From Spirochaetaceae bacterium (GTDB lineage Bacteria > Spirochaetota > Spirochaetia > SZUA-6 > Bin103), in NCBI GenBank assembly GCA_026710565.1, contig JAPOQV010000585.1, forward strand, positions 1 through 17,689: a stretch of 17,689 nucleotides of DNA. Direction: 5' to 3'. The notes under the pieces were generated by a model. That model saw only the letters and a list, made by a program, of their open reading frames with translations. It was not told where the DNA came from and ran no database searches. Numbering within the stretch: position 1 is the first letter of the stretch; every line of letters begins with the position of its first letter. The position numbers were made by a program, and so were the translations under genes. Positions 1-7,222 of this stretch are shown here, piece after piece.

Positions 1-619
1 CCACGTAGCGCACCGGCGCGCCGACCAGCGTCTCCAGCAGGTAGATCTCGTGGTAGGCGGTGTCGTTGATGGCGCCGCCGCCCGCCGCGCGTGAGGCGCG
101 CCACTCCCGGTTCGGGTCGGCGCGGTCGTCGGTCTTGTTGAACAGCGACTTGGCCCGCCCGAAGAAAGGCGTGCCCGTGGCCCCGTCGGCCAGCAGCGCC
201 CGCGCCCGCTCCGAGCCCTGCGCGAACAGGAAGTTGTGCACCACCGCGTAGGGCACCCCGTGGCGCTCGACCGCCGCCAGCACCTCCCGCGCCTGCTCGA
301 TCGAGGTGGCCATCGGCTTCTCGGAGATCACGGCCACGCCTGCCGCCGCCGCGTCCATCGCGTGCCCGGCGTGCAGGTGATGCGGGGTGGCGATGGTGAC
401 CGCGTCCAGCTCGGCGTGCTCCAGCATCTCCCGGTGGTCGGCGTAGCGCCGCTCCGGCGGCACGGCCAGCGTCTCTCCCATCTGAAGCAGGTTGTCGCTG
501 ACCGGATCGGCCACCGCGCTCACCCGCACCAAGTCGGGAATCGCCTGGTACCCCGGTGCGTGGCTGATGCGCACGATGCCGCCGCAGCCGATCAGACCCA
601 GGCGAATCGGTCTCTGCAT
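1..619 (-). CDS. Gfo/Idh/MocA-family NAD(P)-dependent oxidoreductase, C-terminus off the left edge
   Basis: Only the first 206 codons are inside the window; the gene continues past base 1. The N-terminus (MQRPIRLGLIGCGGIVRISH) is a Rossmann nucleotide-binding start with the G-x-G-G-I glycine turn near residues 11-15. It is followed by the family's conserved E-K-P motif (VISEKPMATS), whose lysine is catalytic in characterised members, and by the start of the substrate domain (GGGAINDTAYHEIYLLE). Members usually oxidise or reduce a hydroxyl of sugars, inositols or related polyols in the cytoplasm. The ATG at 619 is supported by AAAGGG about nine bases upstream. It lies 14 bases after the stop of the neighbouring oxidoreductase, so the two are very likely co-transcribed. 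The family call is firm; the substrate is unknown. Confidence 0.93.
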   Translation of the reverse strand, partial: MQRPIRLGLIGCGGIVRISHAPGYQAIPDLVRVSAVADPVSDNLLQMGETLAVPPERRYADHREMLEHAELDAVTIATPHHLHAGHAMDAAAAGVAVISEKPMATSIEQAREVLAAVERHGVPYAVVHNFLFAQGSERARALLADGATGTPFFGRAKSLFNKTDDRADPNREWRASRAAGGGAINDTAYHEIYLLETLVGAPVRYV

Positions 620-633
620 CTCCGTTATCCCTT

Positions 634-1860
634 TCAGTCCAGCTCGACCACTCGACGCTGCAGGCGAGACCGCTCCGCGGCGAACGCGATGCGGTGGGTG
701 TCGAGCGACACCGCCACGTCGGTGACGACCGAAGAGCGGTCGCCGGTCTGGATGGCGCGCAGCCACGAGTCCACCACCCGGCGGTCACCGCCGCCGTGGC
801 CGCCGGACTCGGGCTCGATGGTGATGCGATCGACGACGCTCTCGCCCAAGCGCCGCACTTCGATGCCGTGCTCGGAGAACTCCGCGACCCCCTCGGTGCC
901 GTGCACGCGGGTGCGCCGGCCGCCGACGGCGGTAAAGCCGGTCATCGTGAACGTAGCGGTAACGCCGCCGTCGAATTCCATCGCGACAATCTGGTTGTCG
1001 ACGACGTCGTTGTCGCACCGCCACACGCAGCGTCCGTGCGGACCGTCGGTGATGGCCTGCAGTTGGGCCTGGCGGCTGTGGTCGAGGGTCAGCCAGCTCA
1101 CCGGCCCGCCCTCGCGGTCGGTGTCGGCGTAGAGCTTGATCGCCGAGTAGACGCATTCGGGCTCGATGTCGCAGTCCACGCAGCGCTCCCCGCTTCCGGC
1201 GGGTGCGTGCTCGGGCCGGAAGTAGTTGAGCGACCCGAACGAGCTGACCGCCCGGCACGGCCGGTCGACCAGGTACGCCAGGTAGTCGATGTCGTGGCAG
1301 CTCTTGGCCAGGAGCATGAAGGACGAGCGCCCCTCGTTTCCCCACTTGCCACGCACGAAGCTGTGCGCCTGGTGCCACCACTGGACCTGTTCGAGATGGT
1401 CGACGGTCACCACGGTGCCGATGCGGCCGGAGCTCACGACTTCCTTGAGGATCCGGAACGGGCGCGAGTAGCGCATCGAGTGGCAGACCGCCGTGATCGC
1501 CTGCGAGTCGGCGGCTGCCGCCGCGATGCGCTCGCACTCCTCCAGCGACGGCGCCATGGGCTTCTCCATCAGCAGGTGGTGGCCGGCGGCCAGGGCGGCG
1601 AGCGACGGCTCGGTGTGGTCGCGGTCCATGGTCGTGACCACCACCGCGTCCAGCGGAAGGGACGCGGCGAACAGGTCGTGCCAGTCGCGGTAGCGGTGGC
1701 GCTCCTCGATGCCGTGGGTGTGCGCGAAGTCTTCGCGGTAGTCGTCGCGCGGCTCGGCGACCGCCACGACGTCGGCCCACCGCGGGCGGCTGGCGATCAG
1801 GTTGCCGAGCGACCGGCCTCTGCCGCCGGCGCCGATGACGGCTACGCGTGCTGCACTCAT
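634..1860 (-). CDS. Gfo/Idh/MocA-family oxidoreductase with a three-cysteine cluster
   Basis: A complete protein of 408 residues when started at the ATG at 1860 (MSAARVAVIGAGGRGRSLG). Longer reading back to 1914 is possible but would put non-conserved residues before the Rossmann strand. The glycine turn is at residues 10-15, E-K-P is in HHLLMEKPMAPS, and the substrate domain carries SCHDIDYLAYLV, where His and Asp usually face the sugar. Residues 227-236 contain Cys-x2-Cys-x5-Cys (ERCVDCDIEPECVYSA). I recall comparable cysteine groups in some members of this family but know of no assigned role. It is first in a two-gene minus-strand unit, 14 bases before the second oxidoreductase, and divergent from the sialidase-like gene. 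No Shine-Dalgarno is visible. Substrate unknown; probably a sugar or polyol derivative. Confidence 0.94.
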   Translation of the reverse strand: MSAARVAVIGAGGRGRSLGNLIASRPRWADVVAVAEPRDDYREDFAHTHGIEERHRYRDWHDLFAASLPLDAVVVTTMDRDHTEPSLAALAAGHHLLMEKPMAPSLEECERIAAAAADSQAITAVCHSMRYSRPFRILKEVVSSGRIGTVVTVDHLEQVQWWHQAHSFVRGKWGNEGRSSFMLLAKSCHDIDYLAYLVDRPCRAVSSFGSLNYFRPEHAPAGSGERCVDCDIEPECVYSAIKLYADTDREGGPVSWLTLDHSRQAQLQAITDGPHGRCVWRCDNDVVDNQIVAMEFDGGVTATFTMTGFTAVGGRRTRVHGTEGVAEFSEHGIEVRRLGESVVDRITIEPESGGHGGGDRRVVDSWLRAIQTGDRSSVVTDVAVSLDTHRIAFAAERSRLQRRVVELD

Positions 1861-1946
1861 CGTCGCAGCATAGTGGCGGTCAGTCCGATCGGTGGCAAGA
1901 TTGCGGCACGCCACACGGTACCGGCAGAGGGCGACCCGCTCGCGCT
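1861..1946. promoter_or_regulatory. Divergent intergenic control region
   Basis: This 86-base gap separates the minus-strand oxidoreductase pair from the plus-strand sialidase-like gene and must hold the start signals for at least one of them. On the minus strand TATGCT at 1872-1867 resembles a -10 box and ends six bases before the ATG, which would give a leaderless message; no well-spaced -35 is seen (TTGCCA is about 20 bases further up). On the plus strand TATGAT at 1946-1951 resembles a -10 box but overlaps the ATG at 1947, so if used it would favour the start at 1971. No clear operator palindrome was found. Weak evidence. Confidence 0.25.
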
Positions 1947-3224
1947 ATGATCGGGCGAGCCCCGCGTCCCATGACCGCCGACCCCCGCGAGATTCACCGC
2001 ACGCGTCCGGACCTTGTCATCCACGACCCGACCGGAGGCAGGGAGCGTCCCTGGGACGACCAGGAGTTCTACTGGCTGAACGAGCACATCCTCGTCCTCC
2101 CCCTCGGCGACGGCTCCCTGCTGGCCACGTGGACGGCGGAGCGGCTCGACACCCCCTGTCTCATGAGGATCGGGGTGAAGCGCAGCACGGACGGCGGCGA
2201 ATCCTGGTCGCCGGTGGTGTGGGCGGACGGACGAGGCGCCGGCGGCGACGGCCGGCCCGCGGCGTGGCAGGTTCCCCTGGAGTCGCCCGGCGGGCGGGTG
2301 TACCTGCTGTACACGCTGTGCACGCCGTCGGCGGGCTACACCGGCGGACTGTATTGCCGCTGCTCCGACGACCGGGGCACCTCCTGGTCGCGGCGCCATG
2401 AGCTGCACTTCCCGCCTTCGGCCATCGACGGTCCGGACCCGGACCGTGAACCGGTGCGCTGGATCGGCTGCAGCGGCATGCATCGCACCGCCGCCGGGGA
2501 GATCCTCATTCCGTTCACCCACTGGGCGTGCAATCCACGGGTGCCCGCGGGCACGGCGCCCTTCAAGGAACGGTACAGCCACATCGAGTTGATGGGGGTG
2601 GAGAACCTGCAGGATTCGCCGCCGCCCGACCGGCTGGAGCTCTCCGGGCTCAGCCGGGACGCCCCGGTCACGGCCCCGCACGAGCGCGTGGCCGGCGCCT
2701 CGTTCGCCCAGGAGCCGTACCTGGTGGACCTGCCCGACGGCAGGCTATTCATGACCGTCCGCACCAACCGTGGCGAGGTGTGGTACTCGGTCTCCTCGGA
2801 CCAGGGGCGGACCTGGGACGAGGCGCGGCCGATGCGCATGCGCGACGGCGGCCCGAGGCTCCGGCATCCATGCTCGCCGTGCCCGATATTCAGCCTGGGG
2901 GACCGGCGGTACCTGTTGCTCTTCCACGACAACGACGGCTACGTCTTCGGCGCCGACAGCCGCTGGCACGTGCGCAACCGGCGCCCCACCTACGCCAGCG
3001 TCGGAGAGTTCCGGCCCGGCGCCGAGCAGCCGATCCGGTGGGGCCGCGCGCGGCTGCTCATCGACAACGACGCCGTGCCGTGGGGTCCGCCCGGCGCGGA
3101 GCGCTTCGAGTCGGCCGCCTACGTGAGCATGACCTGCGTCGCGGGGCGGCGAGTGCTCTGGTACCCGGACCGCAAGGGGTTCCTGCTCGGCAAGCGTCTG
3201 GACGACGAGTCACTCGCCGGGTGA
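1947..3224 (+). CDS. BNR/Asp-box sialidase-like (exo-alpha-sialidase fold) protein
   Basis: A 425-residue six-bladed beta-propeller candidate. Three Asp boxes (S-x-D-x-G-x-x-W) are visible: STDGGESW at about residues 80-87, SDDRGTSW at about 140-147 and SSDQGRTW at about 283-290. The stretch AQEPYLVDLPDGRLFMTVRT is typical of the BNR_2/sialidase-like superfamily. I see no FRIP-type motif near the N-terminus and cannot place a complete arginine triad, so true sialidase activity is unproven; it may act on another glycan or ester or be a binding propeller. No signal peptide, so cytoplasmic. Starts at 1947 and 1971 are both possible and neither has a good ribosome binding site; the upstream codons to 1848 would overlap the divergent gene. 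It converges on the sulfatase ending at 3256. Confidence 0.87.
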   Translation: MIGRAPRPMTADPREIHRTRPDLVIHDPTGGRERPWDDQEFYWLNEHILVLPLGDGSLLATWTAERLDTPCLMRIGVKRSTDGGESWSPVVWADGRGAGGDGRPAAWQVPLESPGGRVYLLYTLCTPSAGYTGGLYCRCSDDRGTSWSRRHELHFPPSAIDGPDPDREPVRWIGCSGMHRTAAGEILIPFTHWACNPRVPAGTAPFKERYSHIELMGVENLQDSPPPDRLELSGLSRDAPVTAPHERVAGASFAQEPYLVDLPDGRLFMTVRTNRGEVWYSVSSDQGRTWDEARPMRMRDGGPRLRHPCSPCPIFSLGDRRYLLLFHDNDGYVFGADSRWHVRNRRPTYASVGEFRPGAEQPIRWGRARLLIDNDAVPWGPPGAERFESAAYVSMTCVAGRRVLWYPDRKGFLLGKRLDDESLAG

Positions 3225-3241
3225 GCGCGGCCCCTCCGCGC
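3225..3241. terminator. GC hairpin between converging genes
   Basis: GCGCGG at 3225-3230 pairs perfectly with CCGCGC at 3236-3241 around the loop CCCCT, beginning on the base after the sialidase-like stop codon. An alternative five-pair stem, TCCGC 3235-3239 with GCGGA 3244-3248, overlaps it. The gap to the converging sulfatase stop is only 31 bases, so the structure is placed to end transcription from both sides. There is no T tract, so intrinsic termination would be weak; it could instead protect 3' ends. Confidence 0.4.
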
Positions 3242-3255
3242 CGGCGGAAGGCCGA

Positions 3256-4641
3256 TCACCATGCGATGCGCCGGCGGTCTGCCTCGACCGTGTCGAACCA
3301 GCTCTCCAGCTCCCGCTCCATGCGCGCTCGCCGCCCGGGATGGCGCCCGGCGAGGTCCACCTCCTCACCGGGGTCGTCGGCCAGGTTGTAGAGCTCCGGC
3401 CGTCCAGGGGCCGGCACGGGGCGCTCCAGCATGGTCTGCTCGATCTCCAGGGTGAAATGGGGCTCCGTGAACATGCGCTCGTACCAGCGCGCGTCCTCGC
3501 CGGACTTGTAGCGCGCCTCCGGCAGGTACGGCCAGACCAGCTTCCAGTCGCCGTCGCGCATCGCCGCGTTGCAGTTCCGGACCGGCCGGTTGCGGTTGTG
3601 TTGCCAGAACAGCTTCGTGCGGGCTCCGTCCCCGTCATCCCCCTGCAGCGCCGGCAGCAGGTTCAACCCGTCCAGCGGCAGATCGGGCTGCTCGCCGACG
3701 CCGCAGGCGGCCAGCAGCGTGGGCAGCCAGTCGGTGAAGTGGGCCATCTCGTGATACACGCGATCGCCGGGAATCGCCGCCGGCCAGCGCACCATGGCCG
3801 GCACGCGGATGCCGCCCTCCAGCACCAGGTTCTTGGCGCCGCGGAACGGCCCGTTGTAGCGCCGGTAGCCGCCGCCGAGCAGCGGGCCGTTGTCGCTCGT
3901 GAACAGCAGGATCGTGTGCTCCGCCAGCCGCAGCTCGTCGAGCGCCTCCATCACCCGGCCGACGCCGGCGTCCAGGCGCCGGACCATGCCGTACAGGGTG
4001 CTCACCGTGTCGTTGAAGCTGCCCTGCTCGGCGAACGGACGTACGTCCTCCGGCGGAGCCTCCAGCGGCGCGTGCGGAGCGTTGTACGCCAGGTACAGAA
4101 AGAACGGCTCGGAGCGGTGGCGCCGCAGGAAATCGACCGCCTCGCCGGTGAACACGTCGGTGAGGTAGCGGCCGTCGGAGCGCCACGGCGTCCCGCCGCG
4201 ATCGAGGACCCAGCGCCAGTAGTACATGCCGCCGTTGAGGAAGCCGACGAACTCGTCGAAGCCCCGCGCCCGCGGGTGGTGGCGCTGGTCGAAGGCGCCG
4301 TTATGCCACTTGCCGACCATGCCGGTGGCGTACCCCGCCGCCTTGAACAGGTCGGCCATGGTCCTCTCGCGCGGGGCGATGCGGTCCATGCCGCGGTTCG
4401 ACTCGACGCTGAGCGCTCCGGTGCGCTGGTGGTAGCGGCCGGTGAGGAGCGCGGCCCTGGCCGGGGCGCACAGGGGGGCTCCCGAGTAGTGCTGGTCCAG
4501 GCGGATGCCCTGTCCGGCGAGCGCGTCGAGGTGCGGCGTCTCGACGGCCGGATTGCCGTAGATGCCAAGATCGCCGTACCCCTGGTCGTCGGTCAGGATG
4601 AGCACGACGTTGGGCCGCCTCGCCATCCGCTGCCGGCTCAC
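3256..4641 (-). CDS. Type I (formylglycine) sulfatase, first paralogue
   Basis: A 461-residue sulfatase of the alkaline phosphatase superfamily that hydrolyses a sulfate ester. The N-terminal metal site is ILTDDQGYGDL (Asp18, Asp19). The maturation motif C-A-P-A-R begins at Cys58 (GAPLCAPARAALLTGR), the cysteine that must be oxidised to formylglycine. GKWH and a later FTSDNGP supply further active-site residues, and the C-terminal ELYNLADDPGE is typical of the family. There is no signal peptide, so it should be cytoplasmic. The GTG start at 4641 overlaps the upstream sulfatase's TGA (GTGA), implying translational coupling; an internal ATG at 4626 is the alternative. It is last in the long minus-strand unit. 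It closely resembles the sulfatase at 10306-11742. The sulfated substrate is unknown, probably a carbohydrate. Confidence 0.95.
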   Translation of the reverse strand: MSRQRMARRPNVVLILTDDQGYGDLGIYGNPAVETPHLDALAGQGIRLDQHYSGAPLCAPARAALLTGRYHQRTGALSVESNRGMDRIAPRERTMADLFKAAGYATGMVGKWHNGAFDQRHHPRARGFDEFVGFLNGGMYYWRWVLDRGGTPWRSDGRYLTDVFTGEAVDFLRRHRSEPFFLYLAYNAPHAPLEAPPEDVRPFAEQGSFNDTVSTLYGMVRRLDAGVGRVMEALDELRLAEHTILLFTSDNGPLLGGGYRRYNGPFRGAKNLVLEGGIRVPAMVRWPAAIPGDRVYHEMAHFTDWLPTLLAACGVGEQPDLPLDGLNLLPALQGDDGDGARTKLFWQHNRNRPVRNCNAAMRDGDWKLVWPYLPEARYKSGEDARWYERMFTEPHFTLEIEQTMLERPVPAPGRPELYNLADDPGEEVDLAGRHPGRRARMERELESWFDTVEADRRRIAW

Positions 4642-6056
4642 ACGCGCACCCGCTGGAAGTTGATGCGCTCCTTCAGGTGGCTGTAGTGGGTCAGGCGGAT
4701 CATGCGCGCCAGCATCCGGTCGACCAGCTCCGCCTCGACGTGGCGGTGCTCGGCGCTGCCGGCCAGGTTGTGCAGCTCCCAGGGGTCCCGGCGCAGGTCG
4801 TAGAGCTCCAGCACGCCGCCCTGCTCGGGGTCGTAGACCAGCTTGTTGCGGGCGTCGCGGATCATCATGGCCGTCCCGAGTTCCGAGAACACCTCGCGGC
4901 GCGGGGCGGCCTGCCCGCGCAGCAGCCCCAGCAGGCTGATCCCTTCCCGAGCGCGATTGCCGCCGGGCCGCGCGGCCCCCGCCGCGTCCAGGAAGGTCGG
5001 GTAGAGGTCCACGCCGCTGGCCAGCTCTCGGGCGGCGGTCATCCCGACCCGCGCATCGGCGGCGACGCCGGGCCCGGCCATCAGCAGCGGCACGCGGCTC
5101 ACCGGTTCGTGGAAGAAGCGCTTGCCCTCCAGCCCGTGGTCGCCCAGGAGGTTGCCGTGGTCGGAGGTGAACACCACCAGGGTGTCGTCGATCCAGCCGC
5201 GCTGCGCCAGCACCTGCAGGAGGCGGTCGACCTGGTGGTCGATGAAGGCCACCATCCCCAGGCTGGCGGCCCGCTGGCGGCGGAACCGATCGATCGTCGC
5301 CGGGTCGTCAAGTCTGGCCTCCCGGGCCAGGTCCCGTGCGCCATAGAGGTCGCTGCCCGCGCGCACGCGGCCGCGGATGCCGACCGGCTCGGCCACCTCG
5401 TCCGGCGCGAACAGGCTGGCGTACGGCTCCGGAGCCCAGTACGGTCCGTGCGGGCCCACGAACCCGACGGTGAGAAACAGCGGCGCGTCTGCCTGGTACG
5501 ACTGCAGGTAGCGCACGGCCGACTCGCCGATGTAGCCGTCGGTGGTGTCGGCCGGGTCGCTGCCGGCCACGTACTCGGCGCCGACCTTGTTCCGCCATTC
5601 CTCCAGCAGTCCGCGCTCCTCCAGGTGGCGGGTGAACCGGTCCGCTCCGGTGCGGGCGTCGGCCACGTCGCCCACCTGCCAGACGTGGTGGTACCCGTAC
5701 TCCCGCAGCAGCGGGTCATCCTGGACCAGGTCGTACGGCAGTCCCGAGCGGTCGATGTAGTGATGCTTGCCGACGTAGGCGGTGTGGTAGCCCAGATCCT
5801 GCAGGTGGCGGGCGCAGGTGTCGGCACGCAGGTCGGCGGCGATCGGCTCGCCCATGTTGCCGCACACCCCGTGCTGGCCGGGAAACAGCCCGGTGACGAT
5901 GCTGTTGCGCGACGGCGAGCAGAGCGTGGCCGCGCAGTAGCAGTTCTCGAACCGCACCCCCCGCCGCGCCAGCGCGTCGAGCGTGGGGGTGGCGCGCCCC
6001 AGGGCGTCCGCGCGCATCTGGTCGACCAGGACGAACAGGATGTGTGGCGGCTTCAG
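4638..6056 (-). CDS. Type I (formylglycine) sulfatase with a CTG start
   Basis: A 472-residue sulfatase if translated from CTG at 6056. The first in-frame ATG (6017) would remove HILFVLVDQ, which contains the Asp (residue 12) that binds the active-site metal in this superfamily. Between the in-frame stop at 6077-6075 and that ATG there is no ATG, GTG or TTG, while CTG at 6056 has AAGGGG seven bases upstream. The formylglycine motif is C-S-P-S-R at Cys46 (ATLCSPSRNSIVTG). YVGKHHY and VFTSDHGNLLGDHG are further conserved segments, and LYDLRRDPWELHNLAG is near the end. It looks more like the choline-sulfatase/heparan-type branch than the other two sulfatases here. It starts four bases after the permease stop, has no signal peptide, and overlaps the next sulfatase by four bases. 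Confidence 0.93.
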   Translation of the reverse strand: MKPPHILFVLVDQMRADALGRATPTLDALARRGVRFENCYCAATLCSPSRNSIVTGLFPGQHGVCGNMGEPIAADLRADTCARHLQDLGYHTAYVGKHHYIDRSGLPYDLVQDDPLLREYGYHHVWQVGDVADARTGADRFTRHLEERGLLEEWRNKVGAEYVAGSDPADTTDGYIGESAVRYLQSYQADAPLFLTVGFVGPHGPYWAPEPYASLFAPDEVAEPVGIRGRVRAGSDLYGARDLAREARLDDPATIDRFRRQRAASLGMVAFIDHQVDRLLQVLAQRGWIDDTLVVFTSDHGNLLGDHGLEGKRFFHEPVSRVPLLMAGPGVAADARVGMTAARELASGVDLYPTFLDAAGAARPGGNRAREGISLLGLLRGQAAPRREVFSELGTAMMIRDARNKLVYDPEQGGVLELYDLRRDPWELHNLAGSAEHRHVEAELVDRMLARMIRLTHYSHLKERINFQRVRV

Positions 6057-6060
6057 TTCT

Positions 6061-7221
6061 CTACCCCTTGCCGCTCAAGGCGTACGGATCGGCGGCGTCA
6101 CGCACCCCATCGCCGACGAAGTTGTAGAGCAGCACCGTCACGATCACGAACAGGGCCGGGGTCAGCAGCCACGGATAGATGGCGATGCTGGTCACGTTCT
6201 GCGCCCCCTGCAGCAGCGTCCCCCAGCTCACCGCGGGCGGCTGGATCCCCAGCCCCAGGAAGCTCAGCGCCGTCTCGCCCAGGATCATGCGGGGAACCGC
6301 CAGGGTGAGACTCACGATCAGATAGCTCAGGAAGCCGGGCAGGAGGTGGGCGGTAATGATCTTCCCCGCGCGCGTTCCGGAAAGCCGGGCGGCGGTCACG
6401 TACTCGTACTCGCGCAGCTCCAGCAGCTTGCCGCGCACCACGCGCGCCACGCCGGTCCAGCCCAGCACCGACAGGATGATGGTGATGGTGAAGTAGGTGC
6501 GCAGGATCGGCCAGTTCACGGGGATGACCGCGCTCAGCGCCATCCACAGCGGAATGCCGGGAATGGAGTTGAAGACCTCGATGAGGCGCTGGATGACCAG
6601 ATCGGGCACGCCACCGAAGTAGCCGGAGATGCCGCCGAGCAGGCAGCCGAGCACGAAGCTGATCGTCACGCCCACCAGGCCGATGGTCAGGCTGACCCGG
6701 CTGCCGGCCAGGATCCGGGAGAACAGGTCCCGGCCCAGCTCGTCGGTGCCCAGCAGGAACACCCGACCCTGCCCGGCGTCGAACAGGTGCAGATCGGCGT
6801 CGATCACGCCCCAGAAGCGGTAGGGCTCACCGCGCACCAGGAAGCGCATCGGGTGGATCACCGACCGGTCTTCCACGAACTCGCGCTGGAAGGTCTCCAG
6901 ATTCACCTTTCCGGTAAGCCCATAGACGAACGGAAAGCGCAGCCGGCCGTCGGCGTCGAGCACACGGATGCGCGTCGGCGGCGCGTGGACGAACCCCTTG
7001 TGCTGGGTCAGCGAGCCGTAGGGGGCGCAGAACTCGTAGGTGAAGGCCACCAGGTAGGCCAGCAGCAGGATGACGCCGGCGATGACGGCCATGCGATGCT
7101 TGCGGAACTTGCGCCATATCAACTGCCGCTGCGAGGCGATGAAGTAGCGTTCCTCCGCGCTGGCGGCCGGCGCGCCGTTCACGCCGCGGGCGTCGCGTAC
7201 GGCCGCGCTGTCGGTCGCCAT
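6061..7221 (-). CDS. ABC transporter permease, DppC/OppC-like
   Basis: A 386-residue inner-membrane permease of the peptide/nickel/oligosaccharide importer family. After a cytoplasmic tail and FRKHRMAVIAG comes the first membrane helix (about residues 44-62), then a long hydrophilic stretch of roughly 95 residues before the hallmark LLGTDELGRDLFSRILAG. Several further helices follow. The EAA-type loop that contacts the ATPase is EYVTAARLSGTRAGKIITAH followed by LLPGF, and ETALSFLGLGIQPPAVSWG is the usual C-terminal signature. The ATG lies one base after the stop of the partner permease, with AAGGG inside that gene's end serving as ribosome binding site. The long periplasmic insert is larger than in classic DppC. 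No ATPase gene is present in the window. Substrate not determinable; context suggests a sulfated sugar-like solute. Confidence 0.95.
   Translation of the reverse strand: MATDSAAVRDARGVNGAPAASAEERYFIASQRQLIWRKFRKHRMAVIAGVILLLAYLVAFTYEFCAPYGSLTQHKGFVHAPPTRIRVLDADGRLRFPFVYGLTGKVNLETFQREFVEDRSVIHPMRFLVRGEPYRFWGVIDADLHLFDAGQGRVFLLGTDELGRDLFSRILAGSRVSLTIGLVGVTISFVLGCLLGGISGYFGGVPDLVIQRLIEVFNSIPGIPLWMALSAVIPVNWPILRTYFTITIILSVLGWTGVARVVRGKLLELREYEYVTAARLSGTRAGKIITAHLLPGFLSYLIVSLTLAVPRMILGETALSFLGLGIQPPAVSWGTLLQGAQNVTSIAIYPWLLTPALFVIVTVLLYNFVGDGVRDAADPYALSGKG
6064..6069 (-). promoter_or_regulatory. Ribosome binding site deciding the CTG start
   Basis: AAGGGG sits at the very end of the upstream permease gene, ending one base before its TAG, and lies seven bases before CTG at 6056. 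The upstream junction between the two permeases has the same design: AAGGG ends just before the stop and a start follows after five bases. The ATG at 6017 has no such site. Confidence 0.6.
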
Positions 7222-7222
7222 G

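Noticed and set aside
694..1950. A 418-codon plus-strand frame opposite the second oxidoreductase
   Set aside because: Antisense shadow; the minus-strand frame has the Rossmann and E-K-P motifs.
4201..4310. Possible repeat between the two related sulfatase genes at DNA level
   Set aside because: The similarity is explained by protein-level paralogy along the whole genes; there is no sharp-edged DNA repeat.
3340..4686. A 448-codon plus-strand frame opposite the last sulfatase
   Set aside because: Antisense shadow of a gene with an intact formylglycine motif and family C-terminus.
5287..5296. A second CGATCGATCG, considered as a partner of the palindrome at 10310
   Set aside because: It is only the ten-base core, lies mid-gene, and encodes an I-D-R stretch likely arising by chance; no promoter-like context.
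4677..6308. A 543-codon plus-strand frame opposite the sulfatase and permease genes
   Set aside because: It spans two genes with clear sulfatase and permease motifs, and its translation is Val/Gln/His/Ala-rich without family features, as expected of an antisense shadow.
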